From contig JAKZZE010000022.1 in assembly GCA_024220505.1 (NCBI GenBank), positions 62,001-126,000 of the forward strand: a DNA stretch of 64,000 nt. The letters are read 5' to 3'. The DNA comes from Rhizopus arrhizus. Lineage: Eukaryota; Mucoromycota; Mucoromycetes; Mucorales; Rhizopodaceae. The position numbers and the translations under genes were made by a program. Below are positions 9,623 through 19,320 of the stretch, piece by piece. Below the pieces are notes generated by a model. The model was not told the origin of the DNA. It saw nothing but the letters and a program-made list of their open reading frames with translations, and did not search any database. How positions within the stretch are numbered: the stretch's first letter is position 1; the number at the start of each line of letters is the position of its first letter.

Positions 9623-10644
9623 ATGCCTCGCACTTTACCTCAAGACACGCAAGACAGCATCAAGTCTGCACTCATGAGCAATAGAAGCCCAGAGGATATT
9701 GCTGGTGAATTTGGTATCCATCCCAAGACAGTTAGGAGATATAGAAACAAGCTGTTTGGGCCAATGGTACCCGCAACACGTGGTAGGCATACACTTGTGT
9801 CATCTGCTACGAAGGAATATATCAAGGTATTACTGATTAAAGGAGCCCTAAAGACAGCCAAGGATGTACATCGGATGCTCATGGGACTTGGGTATTCTAT
9901 ATCTTACCGTTCAGCAATAAACATCCTTGTATCAATGGATTTTCATGCTAGGCGTAAAAAGAAGCAGCCTCTTTTAACTAATAACCACCGCAAGCAGAGG
10001 TTAGCATGGGCAAAGAAGTATCAAAATTGGTCTATACAACAGTGGCATCAAGTAGTGTTCTCCGATGAAACGAAGATTAACATTTGGGGTTCTGATGGCT
10101 GCAGATACTATTGGACCCAGCCTGGTGATGTCCTTCGTCCACACCACATAGATCTTTCAGTGAAGCATGGTGGCGGCAAATTGATAATGTGGGGATGTAT
10201 AACCAGTGAGTGATCAGGATATGCGTGCCAGGTATACGATGGTAGTATGGACTCCTTGGTGTACCAGCATATTCTTGGAACAAATTACATGGAAACGCTA
10301 AAGTACTATGGTATGAACAAGCGCATTATTTACTTTAACAAGATAACGACCCAAAGCACAAGTCGAAACCAACAATGTCATGGCTCCAACAAAACAAGGT
10401 CCAGTACATTAACGATTGGCCACCTAATAGTCCGGATCTGAATCCTATAGAGCATGTGTGGCATTTGCTGAAACTTAGGTTAAGCCTTTATGAACGAAAG
10501 GCCAGAAACATCGACGAGCTATGGGAACGAGTTGACTTTGAATGGAACAAGCTAGATAAAGATGTTTGTAGAAGTTACATTGACAGCATGCCTGATCGCA
10601 TAGCAGCGGTAATCAAATCAAAAGGGAGATTTACTCGTTATTAA
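9623..10644 (+). pseudogene. Third Tc1-type transposase, stop and frameshift
   Basis: From the ATG at 9623 (MPRTLPQDTQ) the frame encodes a two-part HTH (PEDIAGEFGIHPKTVRRYR), then VFSDETKINIWGSDG with the first catalytic Asp, and KHGGGKLIMWGCITSE. A TGA at about 10212 ends the frame. Further on, after a frame change between about 10320 and 10340, come QDNDPKHKSK and PPNSPDLNPIEHVWH with the remaining D and E residues, and a normal C-terminus (RFTRY-stop). Only one stop and about one or two frameshifts separate it from an intact gene, so it is younger than the relic at 7330-8290. Confidence 0.88.
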
Positions 10645-10842
10645 ATAAATACTACTCATTTTATAATATAACGATTATAAAATTATTGCAACTATTTCCT
10701 CTTTTCTTTCGCCATATGTTATCCTGATCAGTTTTATATGCAGGAAACGTAATACTCACTACCTAAGGTTACGCTCTATAGGCATGGCTTGGATGTCGTA
10801 CGGAGTGGAAGAGAAAAAAAAAAGTTAAAAATTATTTTACGG

Positions 10843-10870
10843 TAGGTTGTCCCTATTTTTTCACCTAGTG
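10843..10870 (+). repeat. Right terminal repeat of the third Tc1 element
   Basis: The stretch ends CACCTAGTG and is followed by TA (10871-10872), after which an open LINE reading frame begins. This fits the right end of a Tc1 element inserted at a TA within the LINE. No matching left terminal repeat is visible before 9623, so the left side is deleted or rearranged. Confidence 0.55.
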
Positions 10871-13058
10871 TAGGTCTATTACTCGATCAGGAAAAAGCCT
10901 ATGATAGAGTACACCCAGAATACCTTAGGAAAGTCATGCTCAAGTTTGGATTCCCATCCCCCTTCATTTCCACTATCTGCCATCTTTTCTTTGAAACTCA
11001 AATCCATATCAACCTCAATGGATTCATTACTTCACCATTCACCCAGAAACGTGGCCTTCGCCAAGGTGATCCTTTGTCTCCACTGCTATTTAACATTGCT
11101 TTCGACCCGTTCCTACGCTCGATAGAACAAGATACCATATTTCAAGGCTTTCAGTTTCAGCAATCCTCCAACTCGTCTGGTCTCCACTTGGCCCCCCCTC
11201 CACCTGTAAAAGTTTTAGCCTATGCGGATGACGTTGCAGTGTTCCTTCGAAATGAAGACGATTTCCACCGCCTTTGCGTCTTATATGATACTTACGCTCA
11301 ATCATCCAACGCTAAGTTGAACCTCAGTAAGACGGAAGCCTTTTCCCTTTCTGGTAGTCCTCATACACACTGGCAAAACTTCTTGCCTACTCAAGGAATA
11401 TCTGCTTGGCATGATCGTAACTCACCCTCAGCGATTCGTTATCTTGGCTTTGCCATCCACTCGTCCATCGCACAACGGAATGGATTTGTCAACGACCTAC
11501 TTATCAAAGTACAACACGATTGTGACCTTCAAAGTCAGCGGGAGTTATCAATTCGTGGTCGTGTAACTGTGATGAATACACTGATATACTCCAAGCTTGG
11601 TATGTCCTCCGCCTGCTTAGTATTCCTCAATCTACCTTGACCAAGATGGCCTCTATTGGGTATCAGTTCGTCACGCAAAAAGCATTTCCCAAAATCAAAC
11701 GTGCGTTCTTGTTCGCTGATCGGGAGGTAGGAGGTCTCAAACTTCTTGATCCCTCCAAACAACAGCTGGTACTACAGTGGAAATGGATTCGCCCGTTGCT
11801 TCTTAATCAGAGGTTCTCCAAGATCACTCTCTATCTGAGATACTCAATACAACAACATTTACAAGTAGTCGACCCTTTACTTCCTCTGCTATTTCCTCCA
11901 TGTCGAAAAGGGCCATTAGGCAAGCAAACTGAACTGAACATCTTCACTAACATTTTCCGTACGATGGATGCTTTAGCTAAATGTTATCAAGATATTCAAA
12001 TATCCCCTGCTACGAGTCTTCATTTACCTCTCTCATGTATTCATCGCCTTGACAATCCTTTGCAGGAACCCGATGGTCCTGGTCCAAATGTGCCCCCCAA
12101 TCCTGCCCTTTCTATTGGTCATCTTAACATTCAAAGTTTGAACAAGATTCAAGTGTCGGACGCCTTTGATTATGATTCTCGTCGAGGTTGTCTACGCCGA
12201 AAACGTCGAACGGAACTCACTTCTTATCCAATCATAATCGGTCGATTTTTCAAAGCAATTGACAATCATGATATATGGTTAGAACCTTTCTTTTTGCGCA
12301 TTTGTCTAACCCCTCCAGACTCTGAGTCATCTATCCTGGTGGGTAATATTGACCTCAACCCTTTTGTTGGTGGCCTGTTACCATCGGATCTCTTATCCTC
12401 AAGATTGACAACCGCTCGCCTCCGGCAACAACTTTCCCCTCATCATGAAATACCGGTATTCGATCCACCAATTTCACGCCGTCAATGGAAAGTCTTTTGG
12501 AATTCAGACGTTCCTTTTAAAGCTCGAGACGTATGGTATCGCTTACTACACAACAAAATCTCTTGTCGATTGGCATTGCATCGTGCAATTCCAACTATCT
12601 TTGCTGATCCGTACTGTCCAATATGCTATACCGCTCCTGACACTTCTACACACTTCATTTACTCGTGCCAACACAAGCACCCAATATGGGAATATTTATG
12701 GGACACCTATTTCGACACTCCATTTTCTCAACCCGATCTACACAATGCCCTCTTCTCTCTGCAACTTCCAAAAGTCAAAGTTCTGTACAAAAACACATCC
12801 TCATTTCAATTCATTGCATGTACTCTGTTAGCAATCTGGTCCTCACATTGGTCTGTAGTGTTCTCTGATTCTCGCTTTGTCCTCCCGGAAGTTACTAAGT
12901 TATTTAAAAAACATGTTTCCGCACTCAACAGAGATGAATAATTAATTTGTTCCCAGTCGGGAGATCCCTCAGATGGTGACTGTCATCTAGACATCTTTTT
13001 GACTTTAAATATTGCAAATTTACTTAGTTAATAAAAGTTTGCCCTAAAAAAAAAAAAA
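10870..13058 (+). pseudogene. 5'-truncated LINE retrotransposon ORF2 (reverse transcriptase)
   Basis: The frame opens within the RT domain (GLLLDQEKAYDRVHP) and continues with RGLRQGDPLSPLLFN and the catalytic LAYADDVAV (about 11216-11242). A one-base loss near 11598 shifts the frame. The next frame runs to a stop at 12941 and contains a C-terminal zinc-binding RVT-like region (WNSDVPFKARDVWYRLLHNK, CPICYTAP, H, C) typical of LINE ORF2. A 3' UTR and an A-run at 13046-13058 follow. Endonuclease and the first RT motifs are absent, so it is a dead copy. Clade is uncertain. Confidence 0.9.
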
Positions 13059-13168
13059 CTCTCTCGTCTTGAAATCTAATAAAGAGGTTACATAGAGACT
13101 CATTCACTAGTTTTCAAGTACTATTTCCTTTCTTTTTTCTCACTTTATTATCTGCAAATATCTCACCT

Positions 13169-13269
13169 TGTATGAAAAGTATAAATAGAGCATCATTTTC
13201 TTATTAAATAAATCAATCTTTTTATCGAGTCTCGTCCTCTCTTGTTCCTTTCTATTCTTGGATAAATCA
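13169..13269 (+). repeat. LTR fragment related to the chromovirus LTR
   Basis: These 101 bp match 5521-5621 with three substitutions that I can count. The match includes the TATA-like box and ends at GGATAAATCA. The rest of the LTR is absent to the left. It lies about 110 bp after the LINE A-run, with no visible target duplication. Confidence 0.9.
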
Positions 13270-13548
13270 GATATATTTTTATGAAATGCTTCCAGTCAGA
13301 TCAAAGTTAACTAGGTACCTGATTCATTATTATCCATATACAGAATTGATGAATAGTAAAGATCATGACTTATTTATTGTTCATGTTTACTTTATAGAAT
13401 GAATCTAATAGTGATAGTTTTATATAAAAAGAAGAAGAATATATTTTACTTAATAAAGGTTTAAATTATTATCTTTTATCAATCTCAATATACTTCTTTT
13501 AGTTGTGATTATTCAATGTCCGTTATGATCAGACGCTGTTCTACAACA
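13270..13548. repeat. AT-rich stretch ending in a family-C-like LTR end
   Basis: Only the last 45 or so bases (about 13505-13548) resemble the end of the solo LTR at 8682-9248, both finishing GCTGTTCTACAACA. The remainder has no gene and no recognisable match. It may be a diverged LTR that inserted into the left part of the family-B LTR that follows. Confidence 0.4.
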
Positions 13549-13808
13549 AGATCAATAACTTATCTATTCATTGTCCCTTGATTCGTCAAGAAGACAGCGG
13601 CTATTGATTATCCACTATCTTTTCTTTATCTTCCCATCCTTCTCATATCATTCTTTTTACCGATCAATTGAAATAGCGGTAAAACCCAGACATCCAAAAA
13701 GTATAAATAGCCTCAAATGTTTTTTATTAATAAAGCAATATATAATCTTTAGTTTCACAACTATTGTCTTTTTAATTTTTGTCTCTTATTTTAATATTTG
13801 GCAAAACA
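13549..13808 (+). repeat. Left-truncated LTR, family B
   Basis: The stretch aligns with the reverse complement of the solo LTR at 50995-51378: shared CTTGATTCGTCAAGAA, GATTATCCACTATC, a TATA box (AAGTATAAATAG near 13699) and the end GGCAAAACA at 13808. About 120 bp of the LTR start are missing. The right end falls exactly where the coding homology of the pseudogene on the minus strand resumes, so this LTR interrupted that gene. Confidence 0.85.
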
Positions 13809-15490
13809 GAGTTGATACATTTTCTCCATAATACCTGGAATAAGCATAAAGTCATTAATGTTATTTCTTACAAAGAAAAAACTGTTCAACTCAATCATTC
13901 GATACTGTCCGTTGTATCATAAGTCCATTTTAAAGGTTGTTGCTTTATAACCTATTTTATATGTACTTAGTAATATATTTAAATGGAATTGCTAAAACCA
14001 ACTTATTACCTTCCACTAATAGAGCAACAACCTCTGGATTCTTTACTTTCTTTTCGATTAACTTGTCCAAAGCCAACTGCATTTCTTTACCAAGTGTTAC
14101 AATATCTGTTTCTAAATGGCCATTAGAAAAGTTTCCTGGCTTTTTAACTTCAACAACGAACAGCTCAAAGTTAGTAGCAGTAAGTGCATCCGAATATAAG
14201 GTGAAGTCTGGGATCATGACTTGCCCCTCCTTTGATACCATTCGGTATGTCATCCTAAGGATTGTGTCAGTGATTAAAATCTACCATATTATTTACATAT
14301 ATGATATATACCATTCAGTTTTTATGCCTTTTGTCTTGAATATGACACAATTTAAAATGAAAGGTCGTAAGGTTTCTATTATCAAGTTTGATTTGGGTTC
14401 TTTTTTGCTATTATTGTTCAAAACTGTATACAGGAGAGAAGAAATAATCTTCACAGCAACTTTTTCATCTTGATTGTCACAACGCATCATCATTTCATCT
14501 AGCCGGTCGTCATATTCGTTTTCGTCAAGGTCGTCCTCTTGCAACATCTTATTTATTCTGTGACATCTTATAACTACCCTTTCATCAACTGGCTTATAAA
14601 TTTTCTTAATATCTAAGCTCCGTATAATGACAGATTTCTCTGTTGGGCTCATTTTGGATAAGACACAAGGGTATGCCTTTGGTAGTAAAAATATGTACGA
14701 CAAAGAACTAAAAATACAAGCAAGCGTAAACGTTAATAAAACCTAACAGGATGAAAACTATTACAACTTACAGTATCCGGCTATTGGATAAGATTTTGCG
14801 CATTTGAGCGCCTCTAATCGCTTCATTACGATAACCACGTATTAAATTCGATATGTTCATATCATTAATTAACCACTACATAAAAAAGCATCAATAAAGG
14901 TATCAAATTCTCATTTTATGTGTAATAAACTTACAGATGATTTGTTGTCATCAGAACCACCAAAATCAGTCTCAGCATACGTGCTGCTGACGTAAATATT
15001 CACGTACTTCTTTGCCCCTCCTAGTTCGGTGCTGTTCCAGGATCTATCTTCCGAACTGCTTTCTTCTTCGGTTTCCTTTCTTTTCAATGAGTCAGCTATT
15101 AAATATAAAATATAAAGCATATGTGAGCATTGCGTTAGTATTTAAAATAGAGTATTTACCTAGCGTTGCTTCAGGAATTTGTTCCTTATAAACAATATTC
15201 ACTTTTGATTTGTTAATAAAAACGCCGCTGTTATTAACAGTAGTATTTCTGGAATTTTTTTTTCCTTTCTACGCTTTGTTATGAACATTGACAACATGCT
15301 TTTTTGTAACATTTAAGGATGAATATTCATGAAAACTAGATTCTTTTTGAAAAATTATATTTACCTACCAATTATCTAAATGTTTTTTTGCCGCCGATGC
15401 TCTTTCGTTGTTTTCTCCTTTAGCAGCTTCAAGTAATTGTACTTTTAAAAAAGTAGTACATTGCGCGCAGATAGGTTTGGGTTATCTTGT
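13809..15490 (-). pseudogene. Decayed multi-exon gene with PD-(D/E)XK-like motif
   Basis: Several exons can be joined on the minus strand. They are an N-terminal part with a CAQC motif and KGENNERASAAKKHLDNW (about 15370-15470, one-base shift), an acidic exon (15094-14941), WLINDMNISNLIRGYRNEAI (about 14870-14780), a long exon starting near 14690, and, after a clean intron at 14255-14311, the exon with IPDFTLY followed by VVEVKKPG. The IPDF-x(n)-EVKK pattern resembles the D and ExK residues of PD-(D/E)XK nuclease folds. A stop occurs at 13957. Further homologous-looking coding (YNGQYRMIEL, GIMEKMYQL) continues in disrupted form to 13809, where the LTR begins. I do not know a function, and the nuclease link rests on the motif alone. 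Confidence 0.55.
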
Positions 15491-15521
15491 TCAATTCCTT
15501 GAAACGCAGATTTAAAGGACC

Positions 15522-15658
15522 TGTTGTATAATGATAATAGTTATTTAAGAAAAGATAAAGACAAAGATCAAGAAACAGTTTGAGTACTTTTTGAGACTGA
15601 TCTTTATTTCAGTTTAAGTTAAAGAAAAAACTATTCTAATTGAAGGCAGGTATTTATA
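15522..15658 (-). repeat. Truncated family-C LTR
   Basis: The segment starts TGTTGTATAATG and is about 85-90% like the first ~137 bp of the solo LTR at 8682, up to a TATTTATA motif. It abuts the 5' side of the decayed gene at 13809-15490 and may have removed that gene's promoter. Confidence 0.75.
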
Positions 15659-15823
15659 GTGAGTTAAAAAACCGTTTCAGTAAAATTGAAACTCACAAAT
15701 TTATCTCAACCAGATAATGTGACATATACCTATCTCGTGCTCAAAAGGATTTCCTTGATAAAATATGTACTACTTAAGCTAGATACTTGTTCCTTTTTTT
15801 TTCAAACTTTTGAGATCTTTGCA

Positions 15824-16039
15824 ATGGCAAATACTTTTTATTTCAAAGATGAAATGGACAACCTTTTCGATGAGCAGGGTGAAAGAGTTTATGATCCAAT
15901 AGAAGGTGTCTTAACAGAGATTACAGATTCAAACACTGTGCTTGACACAATAATTAATCGCAAGAGTCATTTGGCTAACAAACCTGCTACAAAGAATATT
16001 GTGGTGAAAGAGGTTAAGGAAACGGTTAAGGATACATAA
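15824..16039 (+). CDS. Small ORF (71 aa), probably a gene fragment
   Basis: From the ATG at 15824 the frame reads MANTFYFKDEMDNLFDEQGE and ends VKETVKDT-stop. The stop codon lies at the very first bases of a dispersed repeat (16034-16365), so the frame was probably cut there by the repeat. An in-frame upstream extension to 15686 looks noncoding. I do not recognise the product. The regular acidic composition suggests it was once the N-terminus of a longer protein. Confidence 0.45.
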   Translation: MANTFYFKDEMDNLFDEQGERVYDPIEGVLTEITDSNTVLDTIINRKSHLANKPATKNIVVKEVKETVKDT

Positions 16040-16365
16040 GATTATAGTCACTTTATTTTAGTAAAAGGAATCAGATATGATCCTGAATAATATGTTGACA
16101 TGACTTGGGATCATTTATAACATTATTCCAACACAGATTTTTATATTCAGCTTTAGTCATATTAGCTTTACATAGTCAAACGTATGACATGGTTGTAATA
16201 TAATTTATTGATAATATGAGCGTGTTGAATAGGGAATGACGATTATTTATCTGATCATCATTAGTCATTGAAACATTTATCCTGACAGAGATATTATTAT
16301 AACAATGATATCCAATCACGGAACTAAAGGTCTTTATATTCATCCGTACCGTTTCCTTAAATAGT
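16034..16365 (+). repeat. Dispersed repeat D, copy 1 (~332 bp)
   Basis: Nearly all of this stretch recurs in inverted orientation at 36293-36736, apart from a 113-bp tandem duplication present only there. The shared ends are ACATAAGATTATAG here and CCTTAAATAGT on the other side. No inverted terminal repeats, TATA box or coding sequence were visible, so the class is unknown. Confidence 0.85.
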
Positions 16366-16752
16366 CCTATATTATGTTGTATCATAAAAATAAAGAAGAC
16401 TATGTAGTTCAACGAGACTTAAAAAAGTTATATTTTTATTTAATATTATTGTATCTGGTATTTATATTATTCTCATGAAGATTCAATTAAGTCCTTTTCA
16501 AGATACTTTAATTAATTATAGCTGTAGATCTAGTATGAATCAGTTTTAATATGAAGACTTATTCCTGGACTGTTTATAATTATTTAAGTAGATCTATTTT
16601 TCATTTATGTCTCATTGCATCAGGAGTTATATGAAAACAACTTGTATTGAGTTAAAGGAGTAGAATTGGTTATGACCGAATAATAGAGAAAAGATTACAA
16701 TAAATATTTGTAAAGCATTTACTACTCTAATTTCTTATAAATTGAATATGAA
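16366..16752. other. Intergenic, nothing recognised
   Basis: AT-rich sequence between repeat D and the possible gene on the minus strand. I see no ORF, RNA gene or repeat match here. Confidence 0.6.
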
Positions 16753-17560
16753 TCATGTTGAAAGTAGGTTGGGATACGACATGCTTCCTTCTTCTGTATT
16801 AAGTAATTCCTCCACTTCTGAGATCCACTTTTTAATAATGTCGTGGTACATAGAATCTATCTTTTTCAGATATATTGTAAAAATATAAAGACTGCTCTAC
16901 TTCTGGAAATCATAGACAGATAGTTGCTGCACTTAAGGATCTTGATTTTTTTTTTTTTGGTTTGTTTATATCGCGTCATAAAACATACATTCTTTTAAAC
17001 TATTATATCAGACTCAATAATGCAATATTGATGTATCTTGTACATGCGCTTTACATAAAAATTGACGAATTTGAGGATTCTTTGATATTGTATAATATAT
17101 GCAAAAGTGCCATTGCTGTATTCTAAAATGTTTCATAAGAAAAAAATAAGCTTTATTTTTTCTAAATCTATTCATATGTTTAAAGATCGAAAATTTTGGT
17201 AAAGGTTGCTTCCAAACTGTTAAAAATATTTGAATGCTATAAATGCAGTTAATGACAACTATTGCGGATGTAAACAAGCGTATCCAGCTTATATAATCAG
17301 TTTTTGAATGAAATAAAATAGTGATATTTACTATCCTCAACATGCATAACAGTTGGATGCAAATAATATAATCAATACTAATAAAGCATCTTGATAAAAA
17401 AAAATACAAGGGAAACAAAGCCGAAACTGGCAATAAGAACAGCTTACTAGAATAGTATCAAAAAGCTATGTAAACTACCTCAACCTGGGTTTGGCAAGTC
17501 TTCAACAAAGTCGGAAACCGATTTTTGATTTATTCTACGGGATTTAAAGAATATGTTTTT
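16753..17560 (-). pseudogene. Possible membrane-protein gene or relic, not recognised
   Basis: Three stretches look protein-like on the minus strand. An exon-like segment near 17490-17560 reads RINQKSVSDFVEDLPNPG. After a possible ~35-bp intron, an open frame to 17014 holds several hydrophobic segments (LFLLPVSALFPLYFFLSRCF, SAIVVINCIYSIQIFLTVW). A final segment ending at 16753 reads KKIDSMYHDIIKKWISEVEE. The frames cannot all be joined by clean GT-AG introns, and no convincing start was found. There is a faint resemblance to EXS/ERD1-type membrane proteins that I do not trust. Confidence 0.3.
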
Positions 17561-17622
17561 GCATAATTTTTTCTTTTCTTTCGATTATTTTCAGATAAAG
17601 AAAAAAAAAAGCAAAATAAAAC

Positions 17623-19072
17623 ATGGGATATATAATTGAAGTAAGAATAAATCTTATAAGGAAAAAATCTTCACTTCTCATAACAAATTCCTTTTAAAAA
17701 CCAATTAGTATGCAAAAGTAAAAATAGCATAAAAAATACCAGAATTTTATGCCTGTGTTTTTAAAAAGATATTTTTATAGAGTGATAGAAGTAACTGTAA
17801 AGGCCCAGTGGGAACTTGTCCAAGTCCAACTCGTCACATAGAGGTAATAATAGGATTTTCAAATGAAAGTATTCTCTATTTATATATATATTTGTATGCA
17901 TAAACGATATAGAAAGGTGAATTACGTTTAGGAGTTGAAGTTGAGCAGTTTCATGGTATCACTTGGAGACACTGGTAAGATAAATAAACTAGGCATATAA
18001 AAGGTTATTTAGTCATTATATAGGACTTGTTGCACACCTCAAGTTATTCGAAATATGCACACTGCATTATCTGGTCCTGAAGAATTGAATGGCTGGGACG
18101 AACTTCGAGAGGATGACCAAGAACGCATAAGAAGAACTTGGGAAGAAGGCAAAATTCCTGATAATGAAAAACCTGATCCTGCACATCCAAAAGAGACCAA
18201 GTATGCCTAATTTATCAATATTTAAGAATAATGGGTTGTTACTGATTTATCATTTTTCTCTTTTTCCTTCAATTATTCAGAACAAAAGCAAAAAAAGCTA
18301 AACAAGAAAAGTAAATAACATTTTTTTTTTTTTTGAAAACTAAATTAGACTATCTAAAGAGTAGATAACGTTACTGACGAAGAAGAAGATCATGATATGA
18401 ACAATAAAGGCACAGAAGGGGAAGAATCTTATGAAGAAGCTAGTGGAGAGGAGGAACATGGTAAAGATGAGCATGAAGAAGATGAAGATAATGAAGGTGA
18501 AGACCACCGTCAAGGCTCTTCCTCTCCTCCTCCTGCGTAAGTTGACATTTGTGCAAACTAACTTGATTAATCATATTATTTATAGAGGTCGAAAACGAAA
18601 AATAGTTGATTTACCCATCAGTGAAGAGTAAAAATTGATACATTATATGTCACCATATACATTTTACATATGTTCATATAGAGAAAAAAATGAAAGGCTC
18701 CGAAAAATAAGAAGAGAAGCAGGTAGAAAAGGGGGCAAAATAGGCGGTAGAAAAGGAGGTAAAATAGGAGGAGCGGCAAGTAAAGGCACCAAGAAACCGT
18801 AAATTAAAATGAGGTATTCCCATACGATTTGTACATAGTAACTATCTTTTTATTAGAGGTGCTGGCCGTAGAATTGGCAGAAAAGATACAGCTCCCAAAC
18901 CAGGCGAATCAAGAAAACGCTCTATGGAAGAGGAAGGCGATGAAGATGCTGAAGATAGGTATGTCCTTGAGTTATATGGAGTCACTTATACTAACACATA
19001 TTTTTATGACGAATTAGCAAGCCGTCAACTGCTAAAAGAACTGTCAGATATAAAAAAGTCAAAGGCTATTAA
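17623..19072 (+). CDS. PARP-type zinc-finger protein with acidic and Gly/Lys-rich tail
   Basis: Eleven exons join without a frame error into 283 aa: 17623-17640, 17709-17717, 17781-17843, 17913-17974, 18024-18200, 18281-18310, 18360-18536, 18586-18627, 18682-18798, 18857-18958 and 19018-19072. The N-terminus MGYIIEYAKSDRSNCKG starts a zf-PARP domain. It continues GELRLG, a WRHW His, TCCTPQ and WDELREDDQERIRR, giving the C, C, H, C zinc ligands. Such fingers read DNA breaks or unusual DNA in PARP1 and DNA ligase III. No PARP catalytic domain follows. Instead there is an acidic stretch (about 130-185) and a basic repeat GRKGGKIGGRKGGKIGG, then a second basic tail, suggesting a nuclear chromatin-binding protein. 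The second exon is only 9 nt. Six of the last seven introns share phase 2. Confidence 0.88.
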
Positions 19073-19320
19073 TACATAGCTGGATAGTTGTTTTTCATTC
19101 ATCATTAACTAATTTTGTTGCTTCAATAAATAAGCTTTATTTGTTATAAAGCTTTTAAATAAACAGTTACAAATGATTCCCTTAAAAAGAAAATGCTTAT
19201 TAAACATTAATTTATTAAATGACATCTTTAGGATATATGTATAATTTTTGGCTTAACAAAATGGAAAGACATTCTCTGTCACTTCCATTTAGCATTGAGG
19301 GTACTATCTGAGCTAATCGG

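Noticed and set aside
13571..13831. 86-aa open frame
   Set aside because: It lies inside the family-B LTR and is explained by that repeat.
16753..17433. Assignment of the hydrophobic minus-strand frames to the EXS/ERD1 family
   Set aside because: The resemblance is limited to a few hydrophobic and aromatic positions, and the exons do not join cleanly.
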